From assembly GCA_029582165.1 (NCBI GenBank), contig CM055877.1:36910749-36974748 (forward strand): a stretch of 64,000 nt of DNA, read 5' to 3'. The notes beneath the pieces are model-generated. The model did not search any database and was not told the DNA's origin. It saw only the letters and a program-made list of their open reading frames with translations. Position 1 is the first letter of the stretch. Every line of letters begins with the position of its first letter. Positions 44,321-56,940 of this stretch are shown here, one piece after another. Position numbers and translations under genes: made by a program. This DNA comes from Portulaca oleracea. Its lineage: Eukaryota; Streptophyta; Magnoliopsida; Caryophyllales; Portulacaceae.

Positions 44321-47141
44321 AAGACAAGCGAGCCGGTCTCAGCTCCCTATGACCTTTTTATTGGAGGGCCCTTCTGGTCTGGTTTTCTATTTGGGTGAGC
44401 GCTTCTTCTTCCAACACACAGAAGAATGGCCTCCAAGGGTGCTTGTGGATCCTCTTGAGGTTATCTTTGATTGACAGTCCTTGATTGGAGCTAAAATAAC
44501 TCGTCTTATGGCTGGATAACCTGCTGAGAACTTCATAGTTCCTACGGACGACTTGGAGAAAGCAGCGACCCTCCACATGGATCGCTTGGATTTTGCTCGG
44601 GTATCATTCTCACTTCCTCCTTATGTAACTCGCACTGTGTTCTTTTTGCAAATGACTCGCCTTCCTGTAGCTGGGAAGAGATTATGATCCTCTCATGGAC
44701 CAACAAACAGAAGGTCCGAAGTATGCGGAGGGCGAAGACATGCTGTTTGGCTTTATTCCCCTTGTGCCGAATAATCATGAAGTACTGTAGTTCATTAAAT
44801 CCAACCCGGTTGGTAACACATCTCGAGCTTTACTTATCCCTACGGGTTTTCATGAATTCATTTTTTCTCATGCAGTAAGCACATGCTCGTATCCACGTCT
44901 TGTTGAGAGAAGGTATCACCGCTCGAGAGTTCATTGGTCAGAACTTCGAGAATGTCCAATATAGAGGCCGTATGCCTGTTGCTGAGGATGATGCTGGTGA
45001 CGTGTTTAGACCCAATTTTGTGTCTAAATAACGCCTTAATTCTTAGGCTTTTGACTCGTTTCGTGTTTATTTTCATGGCTTTTTAGTATGTTTTTGGTTA
45101 TTTTGTAGGTTTTGGGGTTTTACACAAAAACGAGGTAAAGCTGGCCATTTTAAGAGCATTTTTGGTGATTTCCCGAGCCATGCGGGACCGAGAGCCAAGG
45201 CGAAGCTGACCCGGGACCTCTTTCCCTTCATTTGGTGCAAATCAGTGAGGTAACACCCGCTACGGCCCTTGTAGCGGGCGTTACATGCCTTGGAAAGAAG
45301 GAAGGATCAAAGGGAAGAAAACAGCAGGGTAACCCCCGCCACCTTAGGCGTGGCACCCGCTACCCTTAGCCGGACAGCACCTGCGGTCGATCGAAGCTCA
45401 AAATCGCCCTGAGTTTTCGCTGGGCGTGGCACCCGCTACCTTGGCTGGACCGAGGAAGATAGTACCTGCGGTCTCCCGGACCGCACCAGCGGTCTTACGA
45501 AGGAAAAATCGCCAGGCAGATTTCGCTGGGTGGCACCGCTACCGTTCTGGTGGCACCCGCTACAACTGTTGGACCGAGAGAGACCGTACCTACGGTCTCC
45601 TATTTTTCTGCGCGAATGTTCGACTTGAGTTGCCGCGTTTTGCCCAACTGTTTTGCCATGTATATATATCCCTATTGACGATTATCTTGAGGGAATCTTA
45701 GAGAGTGTTAGACATTATTTCCAGCCTTGTAATTAGGAGTTTTAGAGAGAGATTAGAGGGAGATTAGTCTAGGGTTTGGTGTATTTTGGATTGTTTTCAA
45801 GATTGGAGGATTCAATGAAATTGCTTTGGATTATCATTTCCCTTGTTCTTCCTTGTTCTTCTACAACATTTGATAAGTTTCTTCTTCCCTTAAATCTATT
45901 CTACTTTGTTATTTATTTTAATTTCTTTTTAATTGCTTTCCTTGCTCTTTAATTGCTTTGATATTCTTTTGATTGTTGTTGGGTGATAGAAATCATGCCT
46001 AGGGTTGGTTTTGTTGATGTTGTTAGCATAGTTGTGATGGGTAGTGGCTAGAACCCTAATGGGTTAGGGGGTAATTAAGGGTGTGAATGGGTAATTAGGT
46101 ATGGGTTAGCAATTTTAGTGAGTAATTCGTTGGGAAATCACTTTTCCCACTCCATTCCTTCCCTCAAGTGGGATGTTTTTTGATCCGAAAGTCCCCGAAC
46201 ACATCCAACACTTGTGTTAGAAGATTGGAATTGTGATGGTTAGTACTTTACTCACGAGAGTGAGTAGAGACTAACTAGGGAATTCCGTTTCATTAACCCT
46301 CCAGTCCATGGTGGACTTTAGGGAAGTTAATCCGGACTATCCTCGAAAGAGGAAGTCCGGTGGGTATTTTCTAACAGAATTGCCACTTGATTTTCTTCCT
46401 CCTTGCTCTCTTGTTACAAAACCTATCTCCTTGTTCCCGTTTGCATCTCGAAAAGCCCCCGAAACCCATTGTTTCACCTTCACTAACCTTAGTTTATTTT
46501 CTCGCTTTGTGATCCTCTTTCAACCCATTACCCTACCTTAGCGATCTTAACCCGACCTTAGACCGAGTTTCTTAGCCAAGGCCCGTAGCTCCTCGAGAAG
46601 AACGATATAAAAAACCGGGGTTACAAAACTACGTTACATGACGTACATTCCTATATGAGCTTGCCACGTTCTGTGAGTACTTCGAGGCGGCCTCCTCATC
46701 ATTCTGCAGCAAGAGAGTCGAGTAGGAGAGCTCACCGTGGTAATCTAGGAGAAGGACAATCCCATAGAAGGGACCAAGATTTAATAGGAGGACAAGAAGC
46801 TCCTCGGGCTAGCTCTTCTAGGTCTTTAAGAGGTATAAGGAGGTCTCCCTTCATTCCAGAGTTCATGGTGGAGGATTGCGTGGAATCTAATGGATTTCAG
46901 GGTTCAATGGATAGGGTGCCCAACCTATGGGCGCCTGAATATCATCCTCACTCCATCGTTCGCTATAGCCAGCCCCTTGGCTATGGTCAGGACTATCCTG
47001 GCCTTGGCCTTTATGATGTGCCTTCTAGTCAGTTCTTTTTCCGGTCCTTCTGATACTCAGGACAAATCTCATCCTAGCTCATTTGCAGACGCAACGTTCA
47101 GAAGCACCTACGGTGGCGGTAGCTCCAGTGGGAATTTATAG
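44321..47141 (+). pseudogene. Tail 1 of antisense gene, copy 1 (split by solo LTR)
   Basis: Pieces on the plus strand: FLLEGPSGLVFYLGERFFF and EEWPPRVLVDPLEVIFD, GRDYDPLMDQQTEGPKYAEG near 44680, ARIHVLLREGITAREFI near 44890; then, beyond the solo LTR, a serine and arginine-rich run (46655-47053) with ESSRRAHRGNLGEGQSHRRD. Stops and frame changes are frequent. It corresponds to 48311-49500. Confidence 0.6.
45003..46638. mobile_element. Solo LTR, 1636 bp
   Basis: TGTTTAGACCC at the start and CGTTACA at the end are flanked on both sides by TGACG (44998-45002 and 46639-46643), a perfect 5-base duplication. Removing it and one TGACG restores the sequence seen uninterrupted at 48983-49010. No internal region or second LTR is present. 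Positions 45245-45600 contain many short complementary words around GTAGCGGGTG and CACCCGCTACC. TATATATA at 45660 may be its promoter on the plus strand. Confidence 0.92.
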
Positions 47142-47712
47142 GCATCATAGACAAGGCTTCTCTTTTATTTTAGTAGTGTTATTTATGCAATGTATGTGAA
47201 CAATTACATGCACAAAGAATGCAAGCAAGTAGACTCTTTTTATAAATGGACGCAACTTGACTACTAATGCACAGTACATGTCAGCCGCTAAGTTTATTAT
47301 TACATAGGTCAATCTCAGGCTGCCACAAATAAAGCTACAAAAAGAAATCAAGCAAAAACCCAATACTTAACTAATCTGATATTACAAACGTACTTTTTGT
47401 TACAACGACACTTAATACACAACTAGGCCAGCTGTGACAAAACCCATGCATTTCCATGCGCGTACGTCGAGTATGAATGTGAAGCCGCGGGTTCGCCCTC
47501 ATCAAGGCCGATCGACCTTCACTCGTTGGAGATGAGGGTGGCTCATCTGAATGCGCGTTGTGAAGCGTGGTTAATCGCCCCCTATAGGCCGATCGGCCTT
47601 CACACGTAGAGGATGTATTTGCGCAAACCCATAAGGCCTTAGGAAATACTATTTAAGCGTGACCTTTGCTACCACATTTTGCTGCGTTCTTTCTCTTCTC
47701 TTTTCTTCAATC

Positions 47713-48312
47713 ATGGCCTTCGAAAGAAAACTAAACACTTGGATGAACACTGTAACCAAAACCGAGAAACAACTTCTCGCATGCTATAACCTTGCCCTCA
47801 TCTTGAACCTTAAACAAGTCAAGACTAATTGGGATTTCCTATAGGCTGGTTTCACATTTTGGAATTCCAAATTCCATGTCTTCTGCTTCTCATGGAATGA
47901 AATTTTCCCTCTCCCCGAAGAATGGGTTTATATCTTCGGGTTCGATCTTTATGCTCCTCTTACAACTCCTTCACTTGATCATAATCACCGGTAGAAGTTT
48001 GAAGAATTAACGAATTTCAACCATCAAGCTTTAGGGCATATCCTCGTGTATAATATGGTCGCCTGCAAGCATTAGTGTAATTCTTTCAATCTCTCTAAGC
48101 ACTTAGACTCCAACCAGCATCAAGGGTTCGAGATTTGGTGTTTTGCATTCTCACTGAATTTTTATTCTATCATAGGGGTTCGGGATTTACTCCTCTTTCA
48201 TTTATTCATATCGTGGATGAAATGGTCTAAGGTTATATTCCTACTCCCATCATGATTGCGGAGACCCTCATTGGCCTGGACTTATGGAACACCAAACAGA
48301 TCTCTCAGGAAA
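47713..48312 (+). pseudogene. Head 2 of antisense gene, copy 1 (DUF7745/PMD-like), broken
   Basis: The ATG at 47713 gives MAFERKLNTWMNTVTKTEKQ. A stop after KTNWDFL and another after DHNHR are absent or read-through in the sister at 50066. It joins tail 1 copy 2 at 48311. A short TATA-like word (CTATTTAAG) lies about 60 bases upstream. Confidence 0.6.
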
Positions 48313-49500
48313 GACAAGCGAGCCGGTCTCCGTTGCCTTTGACTTTTTTATTGGAGGGCCCTTGTGGTCTGGTTTTCTATTTTAGTGAGCGCTTCTTCTT
48401 CCCGCACATAGAAGAATGGCCTCCAAGGGTGCATGTGGATCCTCTTGAGGTTATCCTTGATTGGCAGGCCTTAACTGGGGCTAAAATAGCTCGTCTTATG
48501 GCTGGATAACCAGCTGATGTTGAGAACTTCATAGTTCCTACCGATGACTTGGAGGAAGCTACGACCGTCAACAGGGAACGCTTGGCTTTTGCTCAGGTAT
48601 GATTCTCACTTCCTCCTTCTGTAACTCGCACTATGTTCTTTTTGCTAATGACTCGCCTTTCTGTAGCTGGGAAGAGATTATGATCCTATCCTGGACCAAC
48701 AAACAGAAGGTCCGGAGTATGCGGAGGACGAAGACATGCTGTTTGTCTTTATTCCCCTTGTGCCGAATAATCATGAAGTACTATAGTTCTTTAATTCCAA
48801 CCCGGTAGGTCACACATCTCGACCTTTACTTATCCCTACGAGTTTTCATGAATTCATTTTTTCTCATGCAGCAAGCATATGCTCGTATCAATGTCTTGTT
48901 GAGAGAAAGTATCACCGCTCGAGAGTTCATTTATCTGAACTTGGAGAATGTCAAGTATCGAGGCCTGTTCCGGTTGCTGAGGATGATGCTGATGATGTAC
49001 ATTCCTATACGAGCTTGCCACGTTCTGGGAGTACCTCGAGGCAGCCTCCTCGTCATTCTTCAACAGGAGAGTCTTGTAGGAGAGCTCACCGTGGAAATCT
49101 AGGAGAAGGACCATCCCATAGAAGGGACCAAGATTTAATAGGGGGACATCACGCTCCTCGGGCTAGCTCTTCTAGGTCATCAAGAGGTAGAAGGAGATCT
49201 CCCGTCATTCTAGAGTTCATGGTGGAGGATTGCGTGGAATCTAATGGATTTAAGGGTTCAACAGATAGGGTGCCCAACCTATGGCCGCCTGAATATCATC
49301 CTCACTCCATCGTTCCCTACACCCAGCCCCCTGGCTATAGTCAGGACTATCCAGGCCTTGGCCCTTATGACGTGTCTTCGAGTTAGTTCTTTCCCGGTCC
49401 TTCTGATACTTAGGACAAATCTCAGCCTAACGCTTTTGCAGACTCAACATTCAGAAGCATCTTCGGCAGCGGTAGCTCCAGTGGAAATTTGTAGGCATCA
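48311..49500 (+). pseudogene. Tail 1 of antisense gene, copy 2
   Basis: Same order as copy 1 but uninterrupted: FLLEGPCGLVFYFSERFFF, EEWPPRVHVDPLEVILD, a GRDYDPILDQQTEGPEYAED region, ARINVLLRESITAREFI, and a 123-residue serine and arginine-rich frame (49015-49386) with proline and tyrosine-rich end. Stops after the MAG at 48509 and elsewhere break it. Confidence 0.6.
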
Positions 49501-50065
49501 TCGATAAGGCTTCTCTTTTATTTTAGTAGTGTTAACTATGCAATGTATGCGAACAATTACATGAACAAAGAATGGAAGGAAGTAGACTCTTTTTATTAAT
49601 GCACGCAACTTGTCTACTAATGCACAGTACATGTCAGCCCCTAAGTTTATTATTACATAGGTCAATCTCAGGCTGTCACAAATAAAGCTACAAAAAGAAT
49701 TAAAGCAAAAACACAACACTTAACTAATCTGATATTACAAATGTACTTTTTATTAATACGACACTTAATACACAACTAGGCCAGCTGTGTCAATACCCAT
49801 GCATTTCCATGCGCGTACGTCGAGTGTGAATGTAAAGCCGCGTGTTCACCCCCATCAAGGCTGATCGACCTTTACTCATTGGAAATGAGGGTGGCTCGTC
49901 TTAGTGCGCATTGTGAAGCGTGGCTAATCGCACCCTACAGGCTGATCGACCTTCACACGTAGATGATGTATTTGCGTAAACCCTCAAGGCCTTAGCAGAT
50001 ACTACTTAAGCGTGACCTTTGCTACCACATTTTGCTGCGTTCTAACCCTTTTCTTTTCTTCAATC

Positions 50066-51192
50066 ATGGCCCTCAAAAGAAAACTAAACACTTGGATGAG
50101 CACCGTAACCAAAGCCGAGAAACAACTTCTCGCATGCTATAACCTTACCCTCATTTTGAGCCTTAAACAAGTCAAGACTAATTGGGATTTCCAAAAGGCT
50201 GATTTCACATTTTGGAATTCCAAATTCCATGTATTCTACTTCTCAGGGAATGAGCTTTGCCCTCTCCCCAAAGAATGGGTTTGTATCTTCGGGTTCGATC
50301 TTTATGCCCCTCTTACAACTCCTTCACTTGATCATAATCACCGAGAGAAGTTTGAAGAATTAATTAATTTCAACCATCAGGCTTTGGGGCACATCCTCGT
50401 AGATAATATGGTCGACCTGCAAGCATGGGTTTAATTCTTTCAATCTCTCAAAGCACTTAGACTCCGGCAAGCATCAAGGGTTCGAGATTTGGTGTTTTGC
50501 ATTCTCACTGAATTTTTTTCTATCACGGGGGTTCGGGATTTGCTCCTCTTTCATTTATTCATATCGTGGATGAAATGGCCCAAGGTTATAACCCTACTCC
50601 GATGATGATTGCGGAGACCCTCCTTGGCCTTGACTCATGGAACACCAAACAAATCTTTCGGGAAAGTCTTCTTGCTCTCCCAGTAAGTATCGAAACTTTT
50701 TCCTTTTTTTAATTCATCATCATTTTTTCTTATCTTTTTTTTATCTCTTTTGCTTCATGATTTTGCATGGAATCGATGATCGATCCATGTGGAATCATTC
50801 GCCGATAATTCTCGGGTTGTATTTCTTTTTTCTTTCGTGTAACTTGGATTTTAATTTCCTTCCCTTCTTTTCTTTTGTAAATCTGGCTCATGGAGCACCT
50901 TAGCATGATCTACTCCCCTATTACATCCTTGGAGTTGGCTAGCTTTTTCCAACGTAAGAGAAAGTACCATACGCGTAGAAGCTCTGAGGAACGGGTCTCT
51001 TTCTTGAAGAATCACAAGGAGATTCAACGATGGATCCATTGGTGGAAGGTGTCGTGTTTCTCTAACCATTCCCGCAAGGCCGCCTATATCACTCTGTTGG
51101 GCCTCACAGAGCTTACCTACTACTTTCCTGACCAGGTTATTAGGCAAATGGGTCATCTTCTAGATATCCCGCTTCTTCTCAAAGTTGGCTAA
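50066..51192 (+). pseudogene. Head 2 plus tail 2 of antisense gene (DUF7745-like), best preserved
   Basis: Head 2 is open for 122 residues from 50066, with FWNSKFHVFYFSGNELCPLP and EEL-INFNHQALGHILVDNM. After a frame change it continues EMAQGYNPTPMMIAETLLGL to a GTAAGT donor at 50683. Tail 2 (50887-51192) reads IWLMEHLSMIYSPITSLEL, RRSSEERVSFLKNHKEIQRW and ends LLKVG. This matches my memory of DUF7745 proteins, a PMD relative common in plant gypsy elements. A nearby acceptor for the intron is unclear. It is transcribed toward the pol genes. Confidence 0.6.
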
Positions 51193-51199
51193 CCACCAC

Positions 51200-54100
51200 C
51201 ATAACAGTGAGCCATTGGCACAATAGAAAGCAATCTCGCTGACCTCCCCGGGAAACCCCAAGATTAAAGAGCATAAAACAACCCGTACTTCAAAGCATCA
51301 ATATAAAGGATTTGACGTCTAACTCTACCTAATAAAAAATTATAAACCCCGATGGAAGGAAATCTAGCAAGTTTCAATATCGACAAGGGAGCACTTATGG
51401 GTCCAAGGACTCCGACTCAAACAAAGACATACCCAACATGACTAACAAGGAGGATGGAGGGAAAGAGATGATAAAGATGTAGGAATATAAAAGAAATGCA
51501 TATGCTATGTATTTTAATTATTTGATGCTTTACCTTTTGAAATTAGTAGAAATAAAATGTAACAAAAAGATGTACTTCTTTTATTGATATTAGAAGAAAT
51601 ATATATTACATTCTATTTTATAAGGTTTGCACAAGTTATGGCCTTCTTCTTTTCGGTTTTTCTCCAAAACAAAAACCTTGAATAGGATGATTTTATTCTC
51701 TCCTTTTACCTAACTTGCCCCGAGGAGTATTCATGTTAGTGACTCATTTTTTATGTTTTTTTTTGTACTCTGTTTTTGCCCGATTTGTCTGCAAGAGATT
51801 TTCAAATCGACCTCTGTACAATTTTTAGCTTTTTTCTTTTCTTTTCTTTTTCTTTTTTCCCCTCTGAAGCAAGTGGTCTGTGGATAATTCGGTTGTTTGC
51901 TCTTATAAGATAATACATACTTAAGTTGCTAAGGATACACCAACCCTTAGTAGCTTAAACATAATATATTTTGAGCTGATCTAAATTCACCGGTTGAATG
52001 ACCTCTTCTCCTTTTGGTATTGCCAATCGAGCAACCCCTCCTGGAGACATAGAGATTATCACGTAAGGACCCTTCTAATTCGGGGAAAACTTTCTTCAAG
52101 GGTCTTGGCGTGCAACTCTCATCTCTTGCAACACTAAGTCTCCTTCATTTAATTTATGATCTTTAACCTTCTTATTAAATGCTCGGGAAATCCGACTCTC
52201 GTAAGGTTGAATGTTGTGTAGGGCACGGAGTCGTCGTTCATCTAATAAAGTGAACTCCTCATATTAGCTCAAGCCCATTTAGCTTCAGGGATCTGACGTT
52301 CAGCGATAATCCTCCGGGAAGGGACGATGATTTCAACATGCAGAACTGCCTTCATTCCATACACCAAAGAATATGACGTAGCCCCAGTTGCAGTTCGAAT
52401 CGTAGTCCGATATCCCTATAAGGCAAGAGTGAGTTTGTTAGGCCAGTCCTTGTAGGTGACAACCATATTTTTGATAATTTTCACTAGAGTCTTATTCTCA
52501 ATTTCAACTGCGCCATTAGTCTATGGCCGATACGAGGAAGCATGATGATGTCGGATCTTGTATTTAGCTACATGCTTCGAAATGGTTTTTGCATAGGAAG
52601 CAAATTCTACCCACTTCGTGAAATACTAAACAGCCACTAGTACATACTCGTTTCCTCTGGTACCCTAGGGCAAAATCTTCCTAACATTGTCAATGTCCCA
52701 TACTGAAAATGGCCAAGGCGAGGCCAAAGTTGTCAAATAAGATGATGGTTGATGCTTAAGATCGACATACTCTTGACACTTCGAGCATTTCCTCACAAAT
52801 TGGAGACAGTCTCATTCCATATTCGACCAAAAATATCCTACCCGCTGAATCTTTTTCACTAACATCCTTCCGTTCATATGAGGTCCACACTCACCTCCAT
52901 GTGTCAATTTCATCAATTTGTTGGTCTCAGCCTCATCCACATACAAAAGATTAATCCCTGTCGCAATATGCTTATACAAATGGTCTTGAATGATGCAACA
53001 CTGCGCGGAATGATGGGTATGTACCGCTCTTCAGAAAAGTGTAAACATAAAAGAACTAGACATCAGGGTCGATGGAGCCCACCATCAAGGATCGATGATG
53101 GCAAGCTCGCCTTTTCTCTCTAAAACCATCGTCAGGTATTGGTCTTTTTTTTGCATAGCCCCCATAGATGATAATTTGGACAATACATTCGCCAGTTCGT
53201 TGTGACTTCGAGGTACATACTTGAACTTAATATTTTCAAACAGACCAACCGAAGGACAGGTGTTGCTGGTATAGGGTAAGAGATTCACTTTTCACCTTCC
53301 ATACATTGGTGGCTTGGTTAACGGTCAGGCTCGAATCTCCAAATACTCGCAACGGATTGATACCCATTTCCAAAACAAATATACATTCCTAAGATGTAGG
53401 CTTCATACTTATCAGCGTTGTTGGTGGCATCAAAATCTAACTTGACTATCAAGGGAATATGTATACCTTCAGCACATATTAGTAGAGCACTGGCTCCACA
53501 TCTCATTTGATTTATAGCACCATCAAAATATAGCTTTAGAATCTCCTTCTCTACATGAAAGACATGCCTGGAAGTTGGAAATTGCTGGCACCTTTATAGA
53601 CTTTTGATATTGGAAATGGTGGTCGAACTCAGATAACATAACCACCCATTGAGCAATTTGATTGTTGATTGTAGGCTATTCCATGACACACTTGACTAGG
53701 TTGTATGCTGTGATCACGTAAACGGTATGTGAGAGAATGCAGTGGCGAAGCTTCCTTGTAAACCATACTAATGCTAAGGCCATCTTCTCAATTTTAAAAT
53801 ATCCAGACTCGCATCTTGAGAACTTCTTGCTTATGTAATATATGGTCTTTTCTAACCCATCAACTTTCTACGCCAGCATGGCACCCATGGCATTCTGATT
53901 TATAGTGAGATATAGCAACAAAGGCTCTCCCCGAACAAGTGGGACAAGCACAAGAGGATTGGTTAAGTCTGCCTTAACCTTGTCGAATGTTGCTTGGCAT
54001 TGCCTGTCTCGTTCAATCTTCACACCCTTCTTTAACTTCTTGAATAATGGCCCACATGTCATAGTGAGCTTGGATATGAACCTGCTCAAATTCTAGACCC

Positions 54101-55785
54101 GCCCCAGGAAACCGCGAATCCTCCTTCTCCGTTCTGGGCGGAGGCATCTCCCGAATAACCTTGATCTTGGATGGATCAACCTAGATTCCCCGTTGACTGA
54201 TGATATATCCTAGTAACTTCCCCGAAGTTACTCCAAATGCGCACTTCTGTGGATTTAGCCTTATGTTGTCCTTGCAAGGCGTAAGGAAGAACTTACGTAA
54301 GTTGGGAATGTGATCTTCTCGCCTCTTAGATTTGACAATCATATCATCCACATACACTTCTACTTCCTTATGGATCATGACATGGAGTAGTGTAGTTGCG
54401 GCGCGCTGGTAGGTAGCACCAACATTCTTCACCCCAAAAGGCATAACTACATAGCAAATGGTTCCCCACCGGGTGAGAAGTGATGTTTTCTCCATATCCT
54501 CTTCAGCCATCTTGATTTGATTGTAGCCAACTTACCCATCCATGAGTGACAAGAGCTCGTGTCCAAAAGTATGATAAACTAGGACATCATGTCTGGGAAA
54601 GGAAAACAATCCTTCGGGCTGGCTTTGTTTAAATCCTTGAAATTGACGCACATCCGAACCTTCCCATCCTTCTTCAGTACCAGGACAATATTGGCCACCT
54701 ATTCTAGAAATTCCACGATTCGAACGAAGTTGGCTTCTAGCTGCTTCTGAATCTCATCATGAATCTTATCCAACCATTCATTTATTATTCGGTGGGTCGT
54801 TGTTGAACTGGCTTAGCATTAAGAGAATGTTTCATGCTTGACAATCTCTTTATAAATTCCGGGCACATCCTTATAAGTCCAAGCGATGATATCGTCAAAC
54901 TCCCTTAACAACTTGGAGAATTCTTGTTGCTCCTCCAAAGTTAATGATTTTAATGGGGAGATCCAAGACGAGATCCCACTTCAACTTAGGCCTATGGTAC
55001 ACAAGTGAGGTTCCATCTTAAAACCAATTGGTGTTAATAGGATTAGCCCAATTGACTTATATTCCATGTCCTTTCTCTTTACTCTTACGATGTAGGACAT
55101 TTTTACTCATAGGTGAATCCCAACAATCTCCCCCTTCACACATGAGTCTTTCCCCTTTGATCGGAAGCCACTTTTTGCCACGGTTTCAAATCACCATCAA
55201 AATCCCATCATAACCACACCTTACTGTACAGAGCCACACCCTACTCCACGTGAGTCTCATGCCACCACTCTGCCTCAAGAGTCCCAGCAGCACCTTACTC
55301 CACTTGAGTCTTATGCCAGCACTTTGTACATTCAGGACACCCAACTGAACACGCACCTTGGTCCCTGCTCCTTTCCATGGTAATTATTACAAGACCACCT
55401 TCGCGCACCTTGCGCCCAGCCGAACGAACCATTAGCTCTTATACCACTGTTGGGGAGATCCAAGGTGGGAGCCCACTTCAACCAAGGCCCATGGTACACA
55501 AGTTAAGTGAGGTTCCATCTTAAAACCAATTCGTGTTAAGAGGATTAGCCCACTTGACTTATAGACCTTGTCCTTTCTCTTTAATTTTACGATGTGGGAC
55601 ATTTTTACTCATGGTTGAATCCCAACAAATTTGCCAATTTTCAATTCCTAGGGAGTTCCAGACGTCCCCACATTGATGGTGATGGTTTCTTCAACTGTTG
55701 CCATACGATTTTCATTCTCGTCCATAGCTTGTGTTAATTCATTAAAGTCTTTTAAAGGGTCAGGATCAAATTCATAGTTACTAGC
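51200..55785 (-). pseudogene. Tat-lineage Ty3/gypsy pol: RT, RNase H, integrase, degenerate
   Basis: Minus-strand order: pre-RT region with VEETITINVGTSGTP (near 55660); after a TRIM insertion, LREFDDIIAWTYKDVPGI (near 54890); RT with ANIVLVLKKDGKVRMCVNFK (about 54670), WGTICYVVMPFGVKNVGATY and VYVDDMIVKSKRREDH (54510-54181); the RT end and archaeal-type RNase H pieces (54089-53868, 53506-53318); a second RNase H end with YVPRSHNELANVLSKL (53288-53085); integrase with HGGECGPHMNGRMLVKKIQR-type zinc-binding region (near 52880) and YTKDWPNKLTLAL-like end (near 52430). Many stops. The second RNase H-like segment and the motifs fit the Tat lineage. Confidence 0.8.
54954..55627 (-). mobile_element. 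TRIM-like miniature LTR element inside RT upstream region, 674 bp
   Basis: Two direct repeats of about 170 bases (54954-55128 and 55447-55627) open TGGGGAGATCCAAG and close AATCCCAACA. The minus strand next to the right copy reads TGGTATAAGAGC, a near match to the initiator tRNA-Met site. Next to the left copy it reads GAAGGGGGAGAT, a polypurine tract. The interior has no coding frame. No clean 5-base duplication was found (TTTAA against AATTT). Confidence 0.78.
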
Positions 55786-56940
55786 TAGAGCATTTACCGT
55801 GTGGAGGGGAAGAAGATTACCTTGAGGAGATGTTGAACTATCAACAATCAACCAAATGCGTGAACACCCACAAGAGTTGGATATGACCTTGTGGCATGGA
55901 AAACCACAACCCAAGGCCTAACACCCCACCATGAACATCTTAAACGAAATCCACCAAATATTCATTAAAGGAGTGACTAAAAAGCACCACCAAATCACTT
56001 GGATAAAGTAAACAAGGTTTGAGGGAAAAAACTTAGGGAAACTTTAAAATGCATAAGCATCAACATAATCATCAAACTTAACAGAAAACAATACAAAAGG
56101 GTATTCATACTAGGGGGATAAAAATAAAACACAGCGTTTTAACACAAAATCACGCATTGGAAAACTGGAGGTCACGGGCGCGAGGAACCAATAGACGCAG
56201 CGGCTAGCATCTGGGCAGTTAGAGGTCGCGGGCGCTCTTTAGCTTGTGCTTTGGCAACGGGGCTCTTTAGCGTGAAATGTTGGATTCTCTGGAATGGGTG
56301 CTGGCAGCGCTTGTCCAGACGCTAACATCGTCTATCGTCGATGCCTCGCCAAGCCTTGCCCAGCGCTGCGTCACGGGTGCTACCTTGGAGGTAGCGGGTG
56401 TTATGCTCTTTGCCCATGTGGTAGCAGATGCTGCCCGTGGGGTAGCGGGTGCTACGGGGTTGTTGCCTTGGCCTCCTTGTGCTGCACCTTCCCAGCTTGT
56501 GCTTTGCTAGCCCATGGCCACACCCGAACTTCAATGCCTCGTAGCTCCTCGTCTCGGGACGCTCAGCCCAGCCCTGAGGCCTCCGGGGTCGGTGGAATAA
56601 AACACAAGCCTCTCCAAGCTCTGACAATGGGAGGTTCGCCTAAGCCACGCTAACTCAACACTCACCACCCCGCTCGTGGAGAAGGTGTAATAGTTCTTGA
56701 AAGTGAACAGAAGAGCGGTTTAGAGTGGGAACGGCAGGTCGAGATTTCATCCATCCTGTCAATAACCTCAAGCTCGGCTAAGGAATCCCGGACCCGAACC
56801 CAACACGGTCCATACTCCTCCTCTTAAAAAAGAGTTGCGTTAAACTCTTGGGAGTTAAAACCGAGGAACTCTTTTTTAGTTTGCTCCAAAACACTTCAAA
56901 CATTCTGAACGCCATGTGCCATCACGCTAGACATCCAACA
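55786..56940 (-). repeat. 3' LTR of the gag-protease element
   Basis: The minus-strand start is placed at TGTTGGATG (56940) after a GTGGGG purine stretch, and the end at 55786 where similarity to 59291 stops. About 1155 bases. Positions 56370-56460 hold repeated GGTAGCGGGTGCTAC-like words, resembling those of the solo LTR at 45245-45600. Confidence 0.6.

Larger units (their letters stand above)
44321..50666 (+). repeat. Tandem duplication, net unit about 2.35 kb, two copies
   Basis: Copy 1 is 44321-48310 (3990 bases including a 1636-base solo LTR plus its 5-base duplication) and copy 2 is 48311-50666. Each unit runs from AAGACAAGCGAGCCGGTCTC through a serine and arginine-rich tail region to a 5' region with TATA-like box, ATG and head 2. 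Head 2 starts at 47713 and 50066, 2353 bases apart. The junction CAGGAAAGACAAGCG combines the end of head 2 with the start of tail 1. Confidence 0.85.

Noticed and set aside
43409..51192. PMD-like genes as independent host genes
   Set aside because: They lie between the polypurine tract and integrase of one Tat element, are tandemly rearranged and contain stops. A host gene remains a weak alternative.
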